A stretch of 64,000 bases of DNA from Streptomyces sp. NRRL B-1347 (GTDB lineage: Bacteria > Actinomycetota > Actinomycetes > Streptomycetales > Streptomycetaceae). Below the pieces are notes generated by a model. The model did no database searches. It was given only the letters and a program-made list of their open reading frames with translations, and was not told the origin of the DNA. A program made the position numbers and the translations under genes. The stretch's first letter is position 1; each line of letters opens with the position of its first letter. The stretch lies in the NCBI RefSeq assembly GCF_000720325.1, contig NZ_JOJM01000029.1:48968-112967 (forward strand), in the 5' to 3' direction. Of the stretch, positions 8,625-16,830 are shown one piece after another.

Positions 8625-9452
8625 GTGGCCGATCTCAGCAGCATCGAAACCATCGAGGACCCGGACGACCCGCGCCTGCGCGACTACACCGGCCTGACCG
8701 ACGTCGAGCTGCGCCGCAAGCGCGAGCCCGCCGAGGGCCTGTTCATCGCCGAGGGTGAGAAGGTGATCCGGCGCGCCAAGCTCGCCGGCTACGAGATGCG
8801 GTCGATGCTGCTCTCCGCCAAGTGGGTCGACGTCATGCGCGACGTCATCGACGAGGTGCCCGCCCCGGTCTACGCCGTCAGCCCCGAACTCGCCGAGCGG
8901 GTCACCGGCTACCACGTGCACCGCGGCGCCCTCGCCTCCATGCAGCGCAAGCCGCTGCCCACGGCCGACGAACTCCTGCGGACCCACCGCCGCGTGGTGG
9001 TGATGGAGGCCGTCAACGACCACACGAACATCGGCGCGATCTTCCGGTCGGCCGCCGCCCTCGGCATGGACGCCGTCCTGCTCTCCCCGGACTGCGCCGA
9101 CCCCCTGTACCGCCGCTCCGTGAAGGTTTCCATGGGCGCGGTCTTCTCCGTGCCGTACGCCCGTCTCGACTCCTGGCCCAAGGGCCTGGAAGGGGTGCGC
9201 GAAGCGGGCTACAACCTGCTCGCCCTGACCCCCGACGAGAAGGCCAGGACCCTCGACGAGGCCGCCCCCCACCGGATGGAGCGCGTCGCCCTCATGCTCG
9301 GCGCGGAGGGCGAAGGACTGTCCCGGCAGGCCCTGGTCGCCGCCGACGAATGGGTGCGCATCCCGATGGCGCACGGCGTCGACTCGCTGAACGTGGGCGC
9401 GGCGGCAGCGGTGGCCTTCTACGCCGTGGCGACGGGCCGCCCCGCCTCCTGA
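8625..9452 (+). CDS. TrmH/SpoU-family RNA 2'-O-methyltransferase
   Basis: A 275-aa SPOUT methyltransferase that uses SAM to methylate a ribose in tRNA or rRNA. The N-terminal substrate-binding domain covers about residues 1-115. The knotted catalytic domain has its three motifs: NDHTNIGAIFRSAAALG (about residue 128), LMLGAEGEGLS (about 225) and IPMAHGVDSLNVGAAAAV (about 245). The GTG start at 8625 has no ribosome site but is preceded by CAGTAT 6 nt upstream, suggesting a leaderless transcript. The exact RNA target cannot be read from the sequence. It converges with the kinase gene downstream. Confidence 0.9.
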   Translation: MADLSSIETIEDPDDPRLRDYTGLTDVELRRKREPAEGLFIAEGEKVIRRAKLAGYEMRSMLLSAKWVDVMRDVIDEVPAPVYAVSPELAERVTGYHVHRGALASMQRKPLPTADELLRTHRRVVVMEAVNDHTNIGAIFRSAAALGMDAVLLSPDCADPLYRRSVKVSMGAVFSVPYARLDSWPKGLEGVREAGYNLLALTPDEKARTLDEAAPHRMERVALMLGAEGEGLSRQALVAADEWVRIPMAHGVDSLNVGAAAAVAFYAVATGRPAS

Positions 9453-9482
9453 ACCGCCGGCGGACCCCAGGGCCCGGGGCGG

Positions 9483-10802
9483 TCACGACCCGCTGCCGGG
9501 CCCCTGGCGCACGTCACTGACGCCCTGTTCCTGGCGGACGTCGCCGAGCCCGCGCGCGGGCCCCTGACACCCCTGCGCGGCCGCGATCCCCAGGGCCACG
9601 AGCAGCGTCACGACCACGAACACGAAGAGCCGCTGCCGCAGCAGCCGGGGGTTGGCGGGCCGCAGCCGGGTGCCGGTGGTGCGCGGCCCCTGCCGCCCGG
9701 TGCCGCTGCGCGGTCCGGGCCTGCCGCTGGAGCCCCGGGTGCCGCGCGGCGCGGACGGCCGCGAGCCACCGGTGCGCGCGCCGCCGGTCTTGGAGCCGCC
9801 GCCCGTACGCGGACCGCCGTCGCGGGAGCCGTTGGTCCTGGGCGGGCCGGTGCGCGGCGGGGGAGTGCCCGGCGCCGCGCGGCGCTGGGTGCGCTGTTCC
9901 GCGTACTCCTCGGCCAGGCGGCCCGTCGGGCGCTCGTGCTGCTCCTGGCGCGGCGCGGGCGGCCGCACGTCGCTGAGCCCCTGCGCCTCGCGGGCTGCGA
10001 TCTCCTTGAGCCGCAGCGACAGTTGGAGCGTGCTGGGACGTTCCTCCGGGTCCTTCGCGAGACAGGCCCGGAGCAGCGGCGCGAGCGCGTCGGGCACGCC
10101 GCGCAGCTGGGCCTCCTCGTGGACGACCCGGTAGAGCATGACCTCGGAACTGCCGTGCCCGAAGGGCGAGTCCGCCATCGCCGCGTACGCCAGGGTCGCC
10201 CCGAGCGCGAAGACGTCCGTTGCGGGCGTAACGGCGGCGCCGCGCACCTGCTCGGGGGCGAGGAAGCCGGGCGAGCCGACGGCCGTGCCGACGTGCGTCA
10301 GGGTCGAGGCGCCGGTGGCCCAGGCGATCCCGAAGTCGATGATCCGCGGCCCCTTCGGGGACAGCAGGATGTTCGACGGCTTGAGGTCCCGGTGCACCAC
10401 ACCGGCCTCGTGCACGGCGACGAGCCCCTCGGAAAGCGCGGCGCCGACGACGGCGACCTCGGCGGCGGCCAGCGGCCCTTCGGCGGCGACCTTGTCGTGC
10501 AGGGAGGGACCGGGCACGTACTGCGTGGCGAACCAGGGCCGGTCGGCCTCCAGATCGGCGGCGACGAGCCGGGCGGTGCACCCGCCGCGGATGCGCCGGG
10601 CGGCCGAGACCTCCCGGGCGAAGCGCGAGCGGAACTCCTGGTCCTCGGCCAGATCGGGCCGGATCACCTTCAGCGCCACACGCTGCCCGCGACGGTCGGA
10701 GCCCAGATAGACGACACCCATCCCGCCGGCGCCCAGCCGCCTGTGCAGCCTGAACGAGCCGACGACACGCGGGTCCTCGCGCCTCAGGCGCATCATCGCC
10801 AT
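9483..10802 (-). CDS. Membrane-anchored Ser/Thr protein kinase
   Basis: A Hanks-type (PknB-like) kinase of about 439 aa. The catalytic domain (about residues 10-265) shows the Gly loop GAGGMGVVY, Lys in VALKVIRPD, HRDLKPSN, DFG and APEQ, so it should be active. A Pro/Arg/Gly-rich linker follows, then one transmembrane segment (LFVFVVVTLLVALGIAAA) and a short outside tail without PASTA or other sensor domains. The start is uncertain. The ATG at 10802 has GGGGAT at good spacing; ATG 10808 and GTG 10838 are in-frame alternatives with weaker ribosome sites. The next gene is divergent. Substrate unknown. Confidence 0.9.
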   Translation of the reverse strand: MAMMRLRREDPRVVGSFRLHRRLGAGGMGVVYLGSDRRGQRVALKVIRPDLAEDQEFRSRFAREVSAARRIRGGCTARLVAADLEADRPWFATQYVPGPSLHDKVAAEGPLAAAEVAVVGAALSEGLVAVHEAGVVHRDLKPSNILLSPKGPRIIDFGIAWATGASTLTHVGTAVGSPGFLAPEQVRGAAVTPATDVFALGATLAYAAMADSPFGHGSSEVMLYRVVHEEAQLRGVPDALAPLLRACLAKDPEERPSTLQLSLRLKEIAAREAQGLSDVRPPAPRQEQHERPTGRLAEEYAEQRTQRRAAPGTPPPRTGPPRTNGSRDGGPRTGGGSKTGGARTGGSRPSAPRGTRGSSGRPGPRSGTGRQGPRTTGTRLRPANPRLLRQRLFVFVVVTLLVALGIAAAQGCQGPARGLGDVRQEQGVSDVRQGPGSGS

Positions 10803-11004
10803 GTTCATCCCCGCTGCCCGGTCCGTCTGACGAGCCACAGCTTACGTTTCCGCGGCCCGGGCCGTGCAGAGGCCGCGCCCTCACGGGCCGATCGATTGTC
10901 AGTGCCCGGTGCGAAACTTGAAAAGTGGTCAGGTGGCGCGCGCCCAGGGCTCATCGCCGCCACCCGCACCCCCAACCACCCACCGTCGAAGGGGGATTGA
11001 TCCC

Positions 11005-11271
11005 GTGAAGGGTGATCGCGTGGAGATAGTCGTGGACGCCGGGGACACGACGCGTACGTACGAAGTGGTGGCGAGCCGAGCGGGCCGCCGCGTGGAGACC
11101 GCCGTCCGCAGGGGAGTGGTGGAAGTGAGCGAAGTCACCCGCAGTGGCTCCGTCGTGCGCACCGCGCGGTTCATGGCGACCCGCGTCCTGGCCCTGGTCG
11201 AGCAGCCCGTCCCGAGGGAGGACAGCTCGGAGCGAACCGGACGCCCCCTCGGGGAAGACCCTGAGACCTAG
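11005..11271 (+). CDS. Small conserved hypothetical protein (88 aa)
   Basis: A basic-to-acidic soluble protein of 88 aa, beginning MKGDRVEIVVDAGDTTRTYEV, with no signal peptide or membrane segment. It looks like a small beta-rich domain, and I do not recognise a family. The GTG at 11005 has GGGGGA about 8 nt upstream. It diverges from the kinase gene. About 90 nt upstream lies TTGTCAGTG followed after 8 nt by GAAACT, a weak version of a DNA-damage promoter motif. An inverted repeat covers its stop codon. Confidence 0.65.
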   Translation: MKGDRVEIVVDAGDTTRTYEVVASRAGRRVETAVRRGVVEVSEVTRSGSVVRTARFMATRVLALVEQPVPREDSSERTGRPLGEDPET

Positions 11272-11286
11272 GAGGGACCTAGGTCT
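11264..11286 (+). terminator. Inverted repeat over a stop codon
   Basis: AGACCTAG at 11264-11271 and CTAGGTCT at 11279-11286 form an 8-bp perfect stem with a 7-nt loop. The first arm includes the TAG stop of the preceding small gene. It may be a terminator or an operator for the next gene. Confidence 0.4.
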
Positions 11287-11491
11287 TCGTCTCCACCCAC
11301 GGGAGTAGTTGTGTGACGAGCGCTCATCCTCCGGGAGGCCCGGCAATCGGTACGAGGGCATGACGTGCGGCACGCCTCACGCCCCTAGATTTGAGGTCAA
11401 GCGGCGGGTGCAGCACTCGTCCCCCGAGGTCAGACACCCGCCGCTGCCAACGAACCTCCATGAAGAACAAAGTCAGGAAGGGAGAGTGGCC

Positions 11492-11695
11492 ATGGCGGAC
11501 ACCGCGCCGCGGACGATGGTCCGTACGCAGGGACGCAAGCTCTCCACCCTGGGCGTCCGGCCTTCCGGAACCCGCCACCCACTGGTGGCGACGCTCATGG
11601 TCCTCCCCCTGGCAGCGCTGCTGATCGTCGCCTTCGGCGGCTGGGAGGCAGTGCTCACACAAGCGTCGTCCGTGGGCGAGATGCTGGGGCGCTGA
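11492..11695 (+). CDS. Small single-pass membrane protein (67 aa)
   Basis: A 67-aa protein with a basic N-terminal half and one hydrophobic segment of about 20 residues (HPLVATLMVLPLAALLIVAF) at residues about 30-50. The ATG at 11492 has AGGAAGGGAGAG directly upstream. A GTG 6 nt earlier is also in frame. The third-position GC pattern supports coding. A strong intrinsic terminator follows about 90 nt after the stop. Function unknown. Confidence 0.6.
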   Translation: MADTAPRTMVRTQGRKLSTLGVRPSGTRHPLVATLMVLPLAALLIVAFGGWEAVLTQASSVGEMLGR

Positions 11696-11782
11696 GCGGC
11701 GCCCCAGGCCCGGAAGAGCGGTCCGGGCGGGGACATCCGGCCATGAAACCCCGTGGGGACGGGGGTGCGGCGGACGGCACAC

Positions 11783-11820
11783 AGCCCGCGCAGCTGGGGA
11801 GCTGCGCGGGCTGTTCTTTT
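11783..11820 (+). terminator. Intrinsic terminator with T-tract
   Basis: AGCCCGCGCAGC at 11783-11794 pairs perfectly over 12 bp with GCTGCGCGGGCT at 11801-11812. A T-rich run (GTTCTTTT) follows. This is the most classical rho-independent terminator in the window, and it ends the 67-aa protein gene. Confidence 0.85.
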
Positions 11821-11941
11821 CTCACCACGCGGGGGCTCTCCCCGCGCAGCGGTCCGAGTCTCCCCGCCGACGGGACCGGGCCTCCCTGACCAGGCCCCAC
11901 CCCGTACGCTCGCGGCAGACCCGCACCCTCCCAGGACCGCC

Positions 11942-12898
11942 GTGACCCTCCTCCCCGCCCTGGCCGGCCACGCCGAGCTCCGGGCCCACGCCCCCGCCCG
12001 GCATGCCTGCCCGTGCGCCCCGCCCGCCGCCGTCCTGGCCGACCGCCCCGACGCCGCGGTCGTCCGCCACGGGGACGTCGTGGCCAAGGCCCACGCCCCC
12101 GGCACCCCCGAGCGCCCGCTGGCCGCCCGCCTTGCCACCGCGGCCCACCCCGGCCTCGCGGGCGTCCTCCTGGCCCCGCTGAGCCCGCACCCGGCCCCGC
12201 TGCACGGCCGCCTGGTCACGCTCTGGCCGTACGGCACCCCCGTGGACCGGGACGACCCGGACGCCGCCCCCTGGGAGGCGGTCGCCGCCCTCCTGGCCCG
12301 GCTGCACCGCACCCCGCCCGCACGCCTCCCGTCCGCCCTGCCGCGCATGCGGGGCCCGGAGAAGGCGGCCCGGGCCGTCGCCCGCCTGCACGCGGCGACG
12401 GCGACGGCTCCGCACCCCGACGCCCCCGCCGTCGAGGGCGCCTGGGCGGCCCTGCCCCCCTGGGCCCGGGCCGAGGCCCCGCCGCCGGGCAGGCCGTACC
12501 TGTGCCACGGCGACCTGCACCTGGGCCAGCTCGTCCGCGCCCCCGACGGCCGCTGGCTGCTGATCGACATCGACGACCTGGGCCTCGGCGACCCCGCCTG
12601 GGACCTGGCCCGCCCGGCCGCCTGGTACGCCTGCGGCCTGCTCGGCGCGACGGAGTGGACCAGGTTCCTGGACGCCTACCGGGCGGCGGGCGGCCCGGCC
12701 GTCCCCGCCGACGGGGGCGACCCGTGGCCCGCGCTCGACGTCCCGGCCCGTGCGCTGACCGTGCAGACGGCCGCGCTCGCGATCACCAAGGCGGTGGCCG
12801 GCGGCCGTGCCCTGGACGAAGTGGAGCGGGACGTCGTCGACGCCTGCCGCCGGATGACCGGCATCCCTCCCGATCCGGCTCCGATCGGCCCGAAGTAG
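11942..12898 (+). CDS. APH-family phosphotransferase (aminoglycoside/choline kinase-like)
   Basis: A 318-aa kinase-fold protein. The catalytic loop HGDLHLGQ (about residue 187) and the metal-binding segment LIDIDDLGLGDPAWDLA (about residue 203) are intact. The N-terminal nucleotide-binding lobe is short and Ala/Pro-rich. Such proteins phosphorylate small hydroxylated molecules, but the substrate cannot be inferred, and this location gives no reason to call it a resistance gene. The GTG at 11942 has AGGA about 6 nt upstream. Extending the frame further 5' would run into the terminator at 11783-11820. Confidence 0.8.
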   Translation: MTLLPALAGHAELRAHAPARHACPCAPPAAVLADRPDAAVVRHGDVVAKAHAPGTPERPLAARLATAAHPGLAGVLLAPLSPHPAPLHGRLVTLWPYGTPVDRDDPDAAPWEAVAALLARLHRTPPARLPSALPRMRGPEKAARAVARLHAATATAPHPDAPAVEGAWAALPPWARAEAPPPGRPYLCHGDLHLGQLVRAPDGRWLLIDIDDLGLGDPAWDLARPAAWYACGLLGATEWTRFLDAYRAAGGPAVPADGGDPWPALDVPARALTVQTAALAITKAVAGGRALDEVERDVVDACRRMTGIPPDPAPIGPK

Positions 12899-12967
12899 GG
12901 TGCAACGCACCGAAGCCGGGCAGACATCCGGCGAAACTGTCACGACCGGCGAGGAGTTGAGCCGCCC

Positions 12968-13258
12968 ATGCACTGTCCCAAGTGCCACGCAGCGATGCAC
13001 ACGTACAACCGCAACGGCGTCCAGATCGAGCAGTGCAGCGGCTGCCGCGGGATATTCCTCGACTACGGCGAGCTGGAGGCCCTGACGCGCCTGGAGGGCC
13101 AGTGGAGCGGACACCAGGCCCCGCCCGTGCCGCCCGCCGCGCCCCAGGGCTACCCGGCCGCGCCCGCCCCCGCCTGGGGCGCCCCGCACCACGAGCACCA
13201 CGGGCATCACGGTCACAAGCGGCACAAGAGCTTCGGCCACATGCTGTTCTCGTCCTGA
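12968..13258 (+). CDS. Zinc-ribbon (TFIIB-type) small protein
   Basis: A 96-aa protein. Residues 3-30 form a zinc ribbon with two CxxC knuckles (CPKC and CSGC). The middle is Pro/Ala-rich and the C-terminus is His-rich (HHEHHGHHGHKRHK). This matches the zf-TFIIB family of small bacterial proteins of unknown function. The His tail could bind metal. GAGGAG lies 10 nt before the ATG. A 16-bp bidirectional terminator follows. Confidence 0.75.
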   Translation: MHCPKCHAAMHTYNRNGVQIEQCSGCRGIFLDYGELEALTRLEGQWSGHQAPPVPPAAPQGYPAAPAPAWGAPHHEHHGHHGHKRHKSFGHMLFSS

Positions 13259-13325
13259 CCCCGTTCCCGCCCGGCGCGGGCCGACCCGGCCGCGCCCGGC
13301 GGGAGCGCCGCCGGGCGCCCGCACG

Positions 13326-13362
13326 ACGAAGCCCCCGGCCGAGGAACGGCCGGGGGCTTCGT
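13326..13362. terminator. 16-bp bidirectional terminator
   Basis: ACGAAGCCCCCGGCCG at 13326-13341 pairs perfectly with CGGCCGGGGGCTTCGT at 13347-13362 around AGGAA. It lies between the zinc-ribbon gene (+) and the end of the tRNA cluster (-), so it can stop transcripts from both sides. Confidence 0.85.
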
Positions 13363-13370
13363 GGAGCTGG

Positions 13371-13442
13371 TGCGCGATACTGGGATTGAACCAGTGACCT
13401 CTTCCGTGTCAGGGAAGCGCTCTCCCGCTGAGCTAATCGCGC
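13371..13442 (-). tRNA. tRNA-Val(GAC), copy 3 of the cluster
   Basis: A complete 72-nt cloverleaf with a GCGCGAT/ATCGCGC acceptor, anticodon loop CTGACAC (anticodon GAC) and TTCAATC T-loop. CCA is encoded directly after the discriminator A, at 13368-13370, unlike the other two copies. It is the last tRNA in the operon. Confidence 0.97.
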
Positions 13443-13485
13443 GGGACCATCAGCGAGTGTATACCCGCAGGTGGTAGGTGCTGCG

Positions 13486-13557
13486 TGCGCGATACTGGGA
13501 TTGAACCAGTGACCTCTTCCGTGTCAGGGAAGCGCTCTCCCGCTGAGCTAATCGCGC
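13486..13557 (-). tRNA. tRNA-Val(GAC), copy 2 of the cluster
   Basis: Identical over all 72 nt to the copy at 13371-13442, with acceptor GCGCGAT and anticodon GAC. No CCA is encoded (CGC follows). Confidence 0.97.
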
Positions 13558-13610
13558 GGGGAAACCTCTGGTGATCCAAGACCCGAGGGCCTCATGATCA
13601 GAGATTCCAG

Positions 13611-13682
13611 TGGACGATACTGGGATTGAACCAGTGACCTCTTCCGTGTCAGGGAAGCGCTCTCCCGCTGAGCTAATCGTCC
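13611..13682 (-). tRNA. tRNA-Val(GAC), copy 1 with variant acceptor stem
   Basis: The body is identical to the other two copies, but the acceptor stem is GGACGAT/ATCGTCC, so two base pairs were changed in a compensatory way. Anticodon GAC. CCA is not encoded. Confidence 0.97.
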
Positions 13683-13686
13683 TTGG

Positions 13687-13757
13687 AGGTGGAGACGGGA
13701 TTTGAACCCGTGTAGACGGCTTTGCAGGCCGTTGCCTCGCCTCTCGGCCACTCCACC
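13687..13757 (-). tRNA. tRNA-Cys(GCA)
   Basis: A 71-nt cloverleaf with acceptor GGTGGAG/CTCCACC, anticodon loop CTGCAAA (anticodon GCA) and T-loop TTCAAAT. It lies 4 nt upstream of the first tRNA-Val in the transcript. Confidence 0.97.
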
Positions 13758-13797
13758 AGGAGTGTAGGGGTTCGGGAAGATCCCCCACTTTCCTGCG

Positions 13798-13870
13798 AGC
13801 GGACGACCAGGTTCGAACTGGCGACCTCAACCTTGGCAAGGTTGCGCTCTACCAACTGAGCTACGTCCGC
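13798..13870 (-). tRNA. tRNA-Gly(GCC)
   Basis: A 73-nt cloverleaf with acceptor GCGGACG/CGTCCGC and anticodon loop TTGCCAA (anticodon GCC). It is the first gene of the Gly-Cys-Val-Val-Val operon, a common Streptomyces order. Confidence 0.97.
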
Positions 13871-13912
13871 TTGTCTTTCCCGGTCCGCTTCCGCGTCCCG
13901 GCGACGTGTTGA

Positions 13913-13940
13913 ACTCTAGCGGATTCCCGGGCCAGTACAA
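13913..13940 (-). promoter_or_regulatory. Promoter of the tRNA operon
   Basis: On the minus strand TTGTAC (13935-13940) and TAGAGT (13913-13918) are separated by 16 nt. This is a good HrdB-type promoter about 43 nt before tRNA-Gly. Confidence 0.6.
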
Positions 13941-14026
13941 AAACGCGTTTGCGCAGCGTGCTGCGCTGCCGCCCTGGTCACCCGGGCCCGGGGCGCCGCA
14001 GGGGCGCCGGTCATAGACTCGCAGCC

Positions 14027-15070
14027 GTGCACGACCTGCCTCCTCTGGCCCGCTTCGGCGGCCTTGTCGCGACCGATCTGCGCGACGTGACCAGCGACCC
14101 TTCCGCCCTGGACGGCAGCGGCTTCTGGGCCGTCTGCGCGGACTTCGAGGGCCGCCTGGTGTGCGCCCGCTTCGGACGCGTGCGCGAGGAGCCGGTGCCC
14201 GCCCCCGTGCCCGGGGCCTGGCACGGCCCGGCGGCCGGTGACTGGACGTCCTCCCTCGACCGCGCCGCGTACACGGACGGCGTCCGCCGGATCCGCGCGC
14301 ACATCGCGGCCGGGGACGTCTACCAGGCGAACCTCTGCCGGGTCCTGTCCGCGCCCGTCCCGGACGACGCCGACATCGACGCCCTGACCGCCCTCCTCGC
14401 GCGGGGGAACCCCGCTCCCTATGCCGGAACGATTCGTCTGCCCGGGCACGGCGTGGAGGTCGCCACCGCCTCGCCCGAGCTCTTCCTGCGCCGCACGGGC
14501 GGCGCCGTCGAGTCGGGGCCGATCAAGGGCACCGGCCGGACCGAGGCGGACCTCCTGGACAAGGACTACGCCGAGAACGTGATGATCGTGGACCTCGTCC
14601 GCAACGACCTCGGCCGGGTCTGCGGCACCGGCACCGTGACCGTGCCCGAGCTGTGCGTCGTAGAGAAGCACCCGGGCCTGGTCCACCTCGTCTCCACCGT
14701 CCGCGGCGAGCTGCGCCCCGGAGCGGGCTGGCCGGAGCTCCTCGGCGCCGCGTTCCCGCCCGGCTCCGTCACCGGCGCCCCGAAGTCCAGCGCCCTGCGG
14801 ATCATCGACGCCCTGGAGACGGCGCCCCGCGGCCCCTACTGCGGCGGCGTCGGCTGGGTCGACGCCGACCGGGGCACGGGCGAGCTGGCCGTCGGCATCC
14901 GCACGTTCTGGATCGACCGCGCCGACGGCGCCCTGCGGTTCGGCACGGGCGCCGGGATCACCTGGGGCTCCGACCCCGAGGGGGAGTGGCGCGAGACCGA
15001 GCTGAAGGCCGAGCGGCTGCTGGCGGTAGCGTCGGGAACGTACGAACCAACGGGAGGGACCCCTTCGTGA
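14027..15070 (+). CDS. pabB: Aminodeoxychorismate synthase component I
   Basis: A 347-aa chorismate-binding enzyme that aminates chorismate on the way to p-aminobenzoate and folate. The C-terminal two thirds carry the family signatures: SGPIKGTGRTEADL with the conserved Lys, IVDLVRNDLGRVC, and FPPGSVTGAPKSSALRIID. The anthranilate synthase family is related, but the overlap with a class IV aminotransferase gene (pabC) favours PabB. The GTG at 14027 lies 7 nt after TAGACT (14014-14019), so the mRNA is probably leaderless. The stop overlaps the pabC start (GTGA), giving translational coupling. No separate glutaminase subunit lies beside it. Confidence 0.85.
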   Translation: MHDLPPLARFGGLVATDLRDVTSDPSALDGSGFWAVCADFEGRLVCARFGRVREEPVPAPVPGAWHGPAAGDWTSSLDRAAYTDGVRRIRAHIAAGDVYQANLCRVLSAPVPDDADIDALTALLARGNPAPYAGTIRLPGHGVEVATASPELFLRRTGGAVESGPIKGTGRTEADLLDKDYAENVMIVDLVRNDLGRVCGTGTVTVPELCVVEKHPGLVHLVSTVRGELRPGAGWPELLGAAFPPGSVTGAPKSSALRIIDALETAPRGPYCGGVGWVDADRGTGELAVGIRTFWIDRADGALRFGTGAGITWGSDPEGEWRETELKAERLLAVASGTYEPTGGTPS

Positions 15071-15888
15071 AGATATGGCTCAACGGCGGCCTGCACGACC
15101 TCGAAACCGCGCGCGTCTCCGTCCTCGACCACGGCCTGACCGTCGGCGACGGCATCTTCGAGACGGTGAAGGCGGTCGCCGGACGGCCCTTCGCGCTCAC
15201 CCGCCACCTCGACCGGCTCGCCCGCTCGGCGCGCGGCCTCGGCCTGCCCGAGCCGGACCTGGACGAGGTCCGCAGGGCCTGCGCCGCCGTCCTGGAGGCC
15301 AACCCCATGGCCCTCGGCCGCCTGCGCATCACCTACACCGGCGGCCTCTCCCCGCTCGGCTCCGACCGCGGCGACCACGGCCCGACCCTCGTCGTCGCCC
15401 TCGGCGAGACCACGCGCAGGCCCGACTCCACCGCAGTGATCACGGTCCCCTGGACCCGCAACGAGCGCGGCGCCCTGACCGGCCTGAAGACCACCTCGTA
15501 CGCGGAGAACGTGCTCGCCCTGTCCCGCGCCACCGCACAGGGCGCGACCGAGGCACTGTTCGCGAACACCGTGGGGCAGCTGTGCGAGGGCACCGGGTCG
15601 AACGTCTTCGTCGTCCTCGACGGCGAGATCCACACCCCGCCGGTGGCCTCCGGCTGTCTCGCGGGCATCACGCGCGCGCTGGCCGTCGAGTGGACCGGCG
15701 CGCGCGAGACGGACCTGCCGTTCGACGTCCTGGGCCGGGCCGAGGAGGTCTTCCTCACCTCCACCCTGCGCGATGTGCAGGCCGTCCACCGCGTCGACGG
15801 CCGTGACCTGCCCGGCGCCCCCGGCCCGGCGACCGCCAAGGCCATGCGGGTCTTCGACGAGCGCGCCGCCGACGACCTCGACCCGTAG
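15067..15888 (+). CDS. pabC: Aminodeoxychorismate lyase (class IV aminotransferase)
   Basis: A 273-aa fold-type IV PLP enzyme. The PLP lysine lies in GLKTTSYAENVLAL and the GTGSNVF phosphate-binding segment follows. With pabB it would release pyruvate to give p-aminobenzoate. Branched-chain or D-amino-acid aminotransferases share the fold, so the assignment rests on the 4-nt overlap with pabB. The GTG at 15067 is read from the same bases as the pabB stop. Confidence 0.82.
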   Translation: MKIWLNGGLHDLETARVSVLDHGLTVGDGIFETVKAVAGRPFALTRHLDRLARSARGLGLPEPDLDEVRRACAAVLEANPMALGRLRITYTGGLSPLGSDRGDHGPTLVVALGETTRRPDSTAVITVPWTRNERGALTGLKTTSYAENVLALSRATAQGATEALFANTVGQLCEGTGSNVFVVLDGEIHTPPVASGCLAGITRALAVEWTGARETDLPFDVLGRAEEVFLTSTLRDVQAVHRVDGRDLPGAPGPATAKAMRVFDERAADDLDP

Positions 15889-15954
15889 GGGAACCGGCCC
15901 GGCCGACGGGAAAAACAGATGACGCGGGGGCGCGGGATGGGTACAACTCCCGTG

Positions 15955-16779
15955 ATGACCACGACTCTGCGGCCGGCCGGGCCGCTCCAGCAGAGCACTG
16001 ACGGCAGGAAGTCACGCACGTACGACGTGTGCGTGAACAGCCGCCCCGTCGGCCGGATCCAGCTGGCCACGCACCCCGCCTTCGGCGCCCGCGTCGCCGA
16101 GATCCTGGACCTGCGGATCGACGAGCGGGACCGCCGCCGCGGCCGCGGCACCGTGGCGGCCCTAGCCGCCGAGGAGGTGGCGCGCGGCTGGGGCTGCGCC
16201 AGCATCGAGCTCAAGGTGCTCGGGGACGCGCCGGGCGCGCTGGCCCTCGCCACCGCGCTCGGCTACGTGGAGCGCAACCGCAACATGTCCAAGGCGCTGC
16301 CCCCGGAGCCGCCCGCACTGCCCGAAGGCGTGCGGGCACGGCCCATGACGGACGCCGAGTTCACGGACTGGGTGGCGCACGGGACGGAGTCCTACGCCCG
16401 CGACTGGATCGAGCGCGGCGTCCCCGAGGCCGAGGCCCGCGCCAAGGCCGAGCGGGACTACACCCGTGCCCTTCCCGAGAGGACGGCCACCCCCGGCGTC
16501 CGCCTGAGCGTCCTGACCGAGGCGGACACACCGGTGGGCACGCTGTGGCTCGCCGAGCGCGACGGTGGGACGTTCCTGTACGACGTCGAGGTCGCCGAGG
16601 AGCACCGCGGGCGCGGCCACGGCCGGTCGCTGATGCTCCTCGCCGAGGAACAGAGCCTTGCGGCGGGCCGGACCCGCATCGGCCTGAACGTCTTCGCGGG
16701 CAACACCCCGGCCCTGCGCCTCTACGAGTCCCTCGGCTACGAGGTGGACGCGTACTTCCTCTACAAGCAGCTGCTCTGA
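15955..16779 (+). CDS. Double GNAT-domain acetyltransferase
   Basis: A protein of about 274 aa with two acetyl-CoA-dependent GNAT folds. The N-terminal copy has a degenerate CoA loop (RDRRRGRGTVAAL) and the C-terminal copy is canonical (EVAEEHRGRGHGRSLMLLAEE, then NVFAGNTPALRLYESLGYE). The substrate is unknown. The ATG at 15955 lies 7 nt after TACAAC (15942-15947), suggesting a leaderless mRNA. An upstream in-frame ATG at 15919 is less likely. It converges with the DsbA-like gene across a 10-bp hairpin. Confidence 0.85.
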   Translation: MTTTLRPAGPLQQSTDGRKSRTYDVCVNSRPVGRIQLATHPAFGARVAEILDLRIDERDRRRGRGTVAALAAEEVARGWGCASIELKVLGDAPGALALATALGYVERNRNMSKALPPEPPALPEGVRARPMTDAEFTDWVAHGTESYARDWIERGVPEAEARAKAERDYTRALPERTATPGVRLSVLTEADTPVGTLWLAERDGGTFLYDVEVAEEHRGRGHGRSLMLLAEEQSLAAGRTRIGLNVFAGNTPALRLYESLGYEVDAYFLYKQLL

Positions 16780-16802
16780 CTCCGAGCGGGCCGCCGCTCC
16801 GA

Positions 16803-16824
16803 CCGCCGGTGCCCGCACCGGCGG
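16803..16824. terminator. Hairpin between convergent genes
   Basis: CCGCCGGTGC at 16803-16812 pairs perfectly with GCACCGGCGG at 16815-16824. It sits between the acetyltransferase (+) and the DsbA-like gene (-) and can serve both. Confidence 0.7.
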
Positions 16825-16830
16825 CCGGTG

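Noticed and set aside
11942..12898. Antibiotic-resistance aminoglycoside phosphotransferase
   Set aside because: The kinase motif supports only the APH superfamily. The N-lobe is unlike known resistance enzymes and there is no cluster or mobile context.
13371..13870. Integrative element at the tRNA cluster
   Set aside because: There is no integrase, no duplicated 3' tRNA end outside the genuine repeated tRNAs, and flanking genes are core genes.
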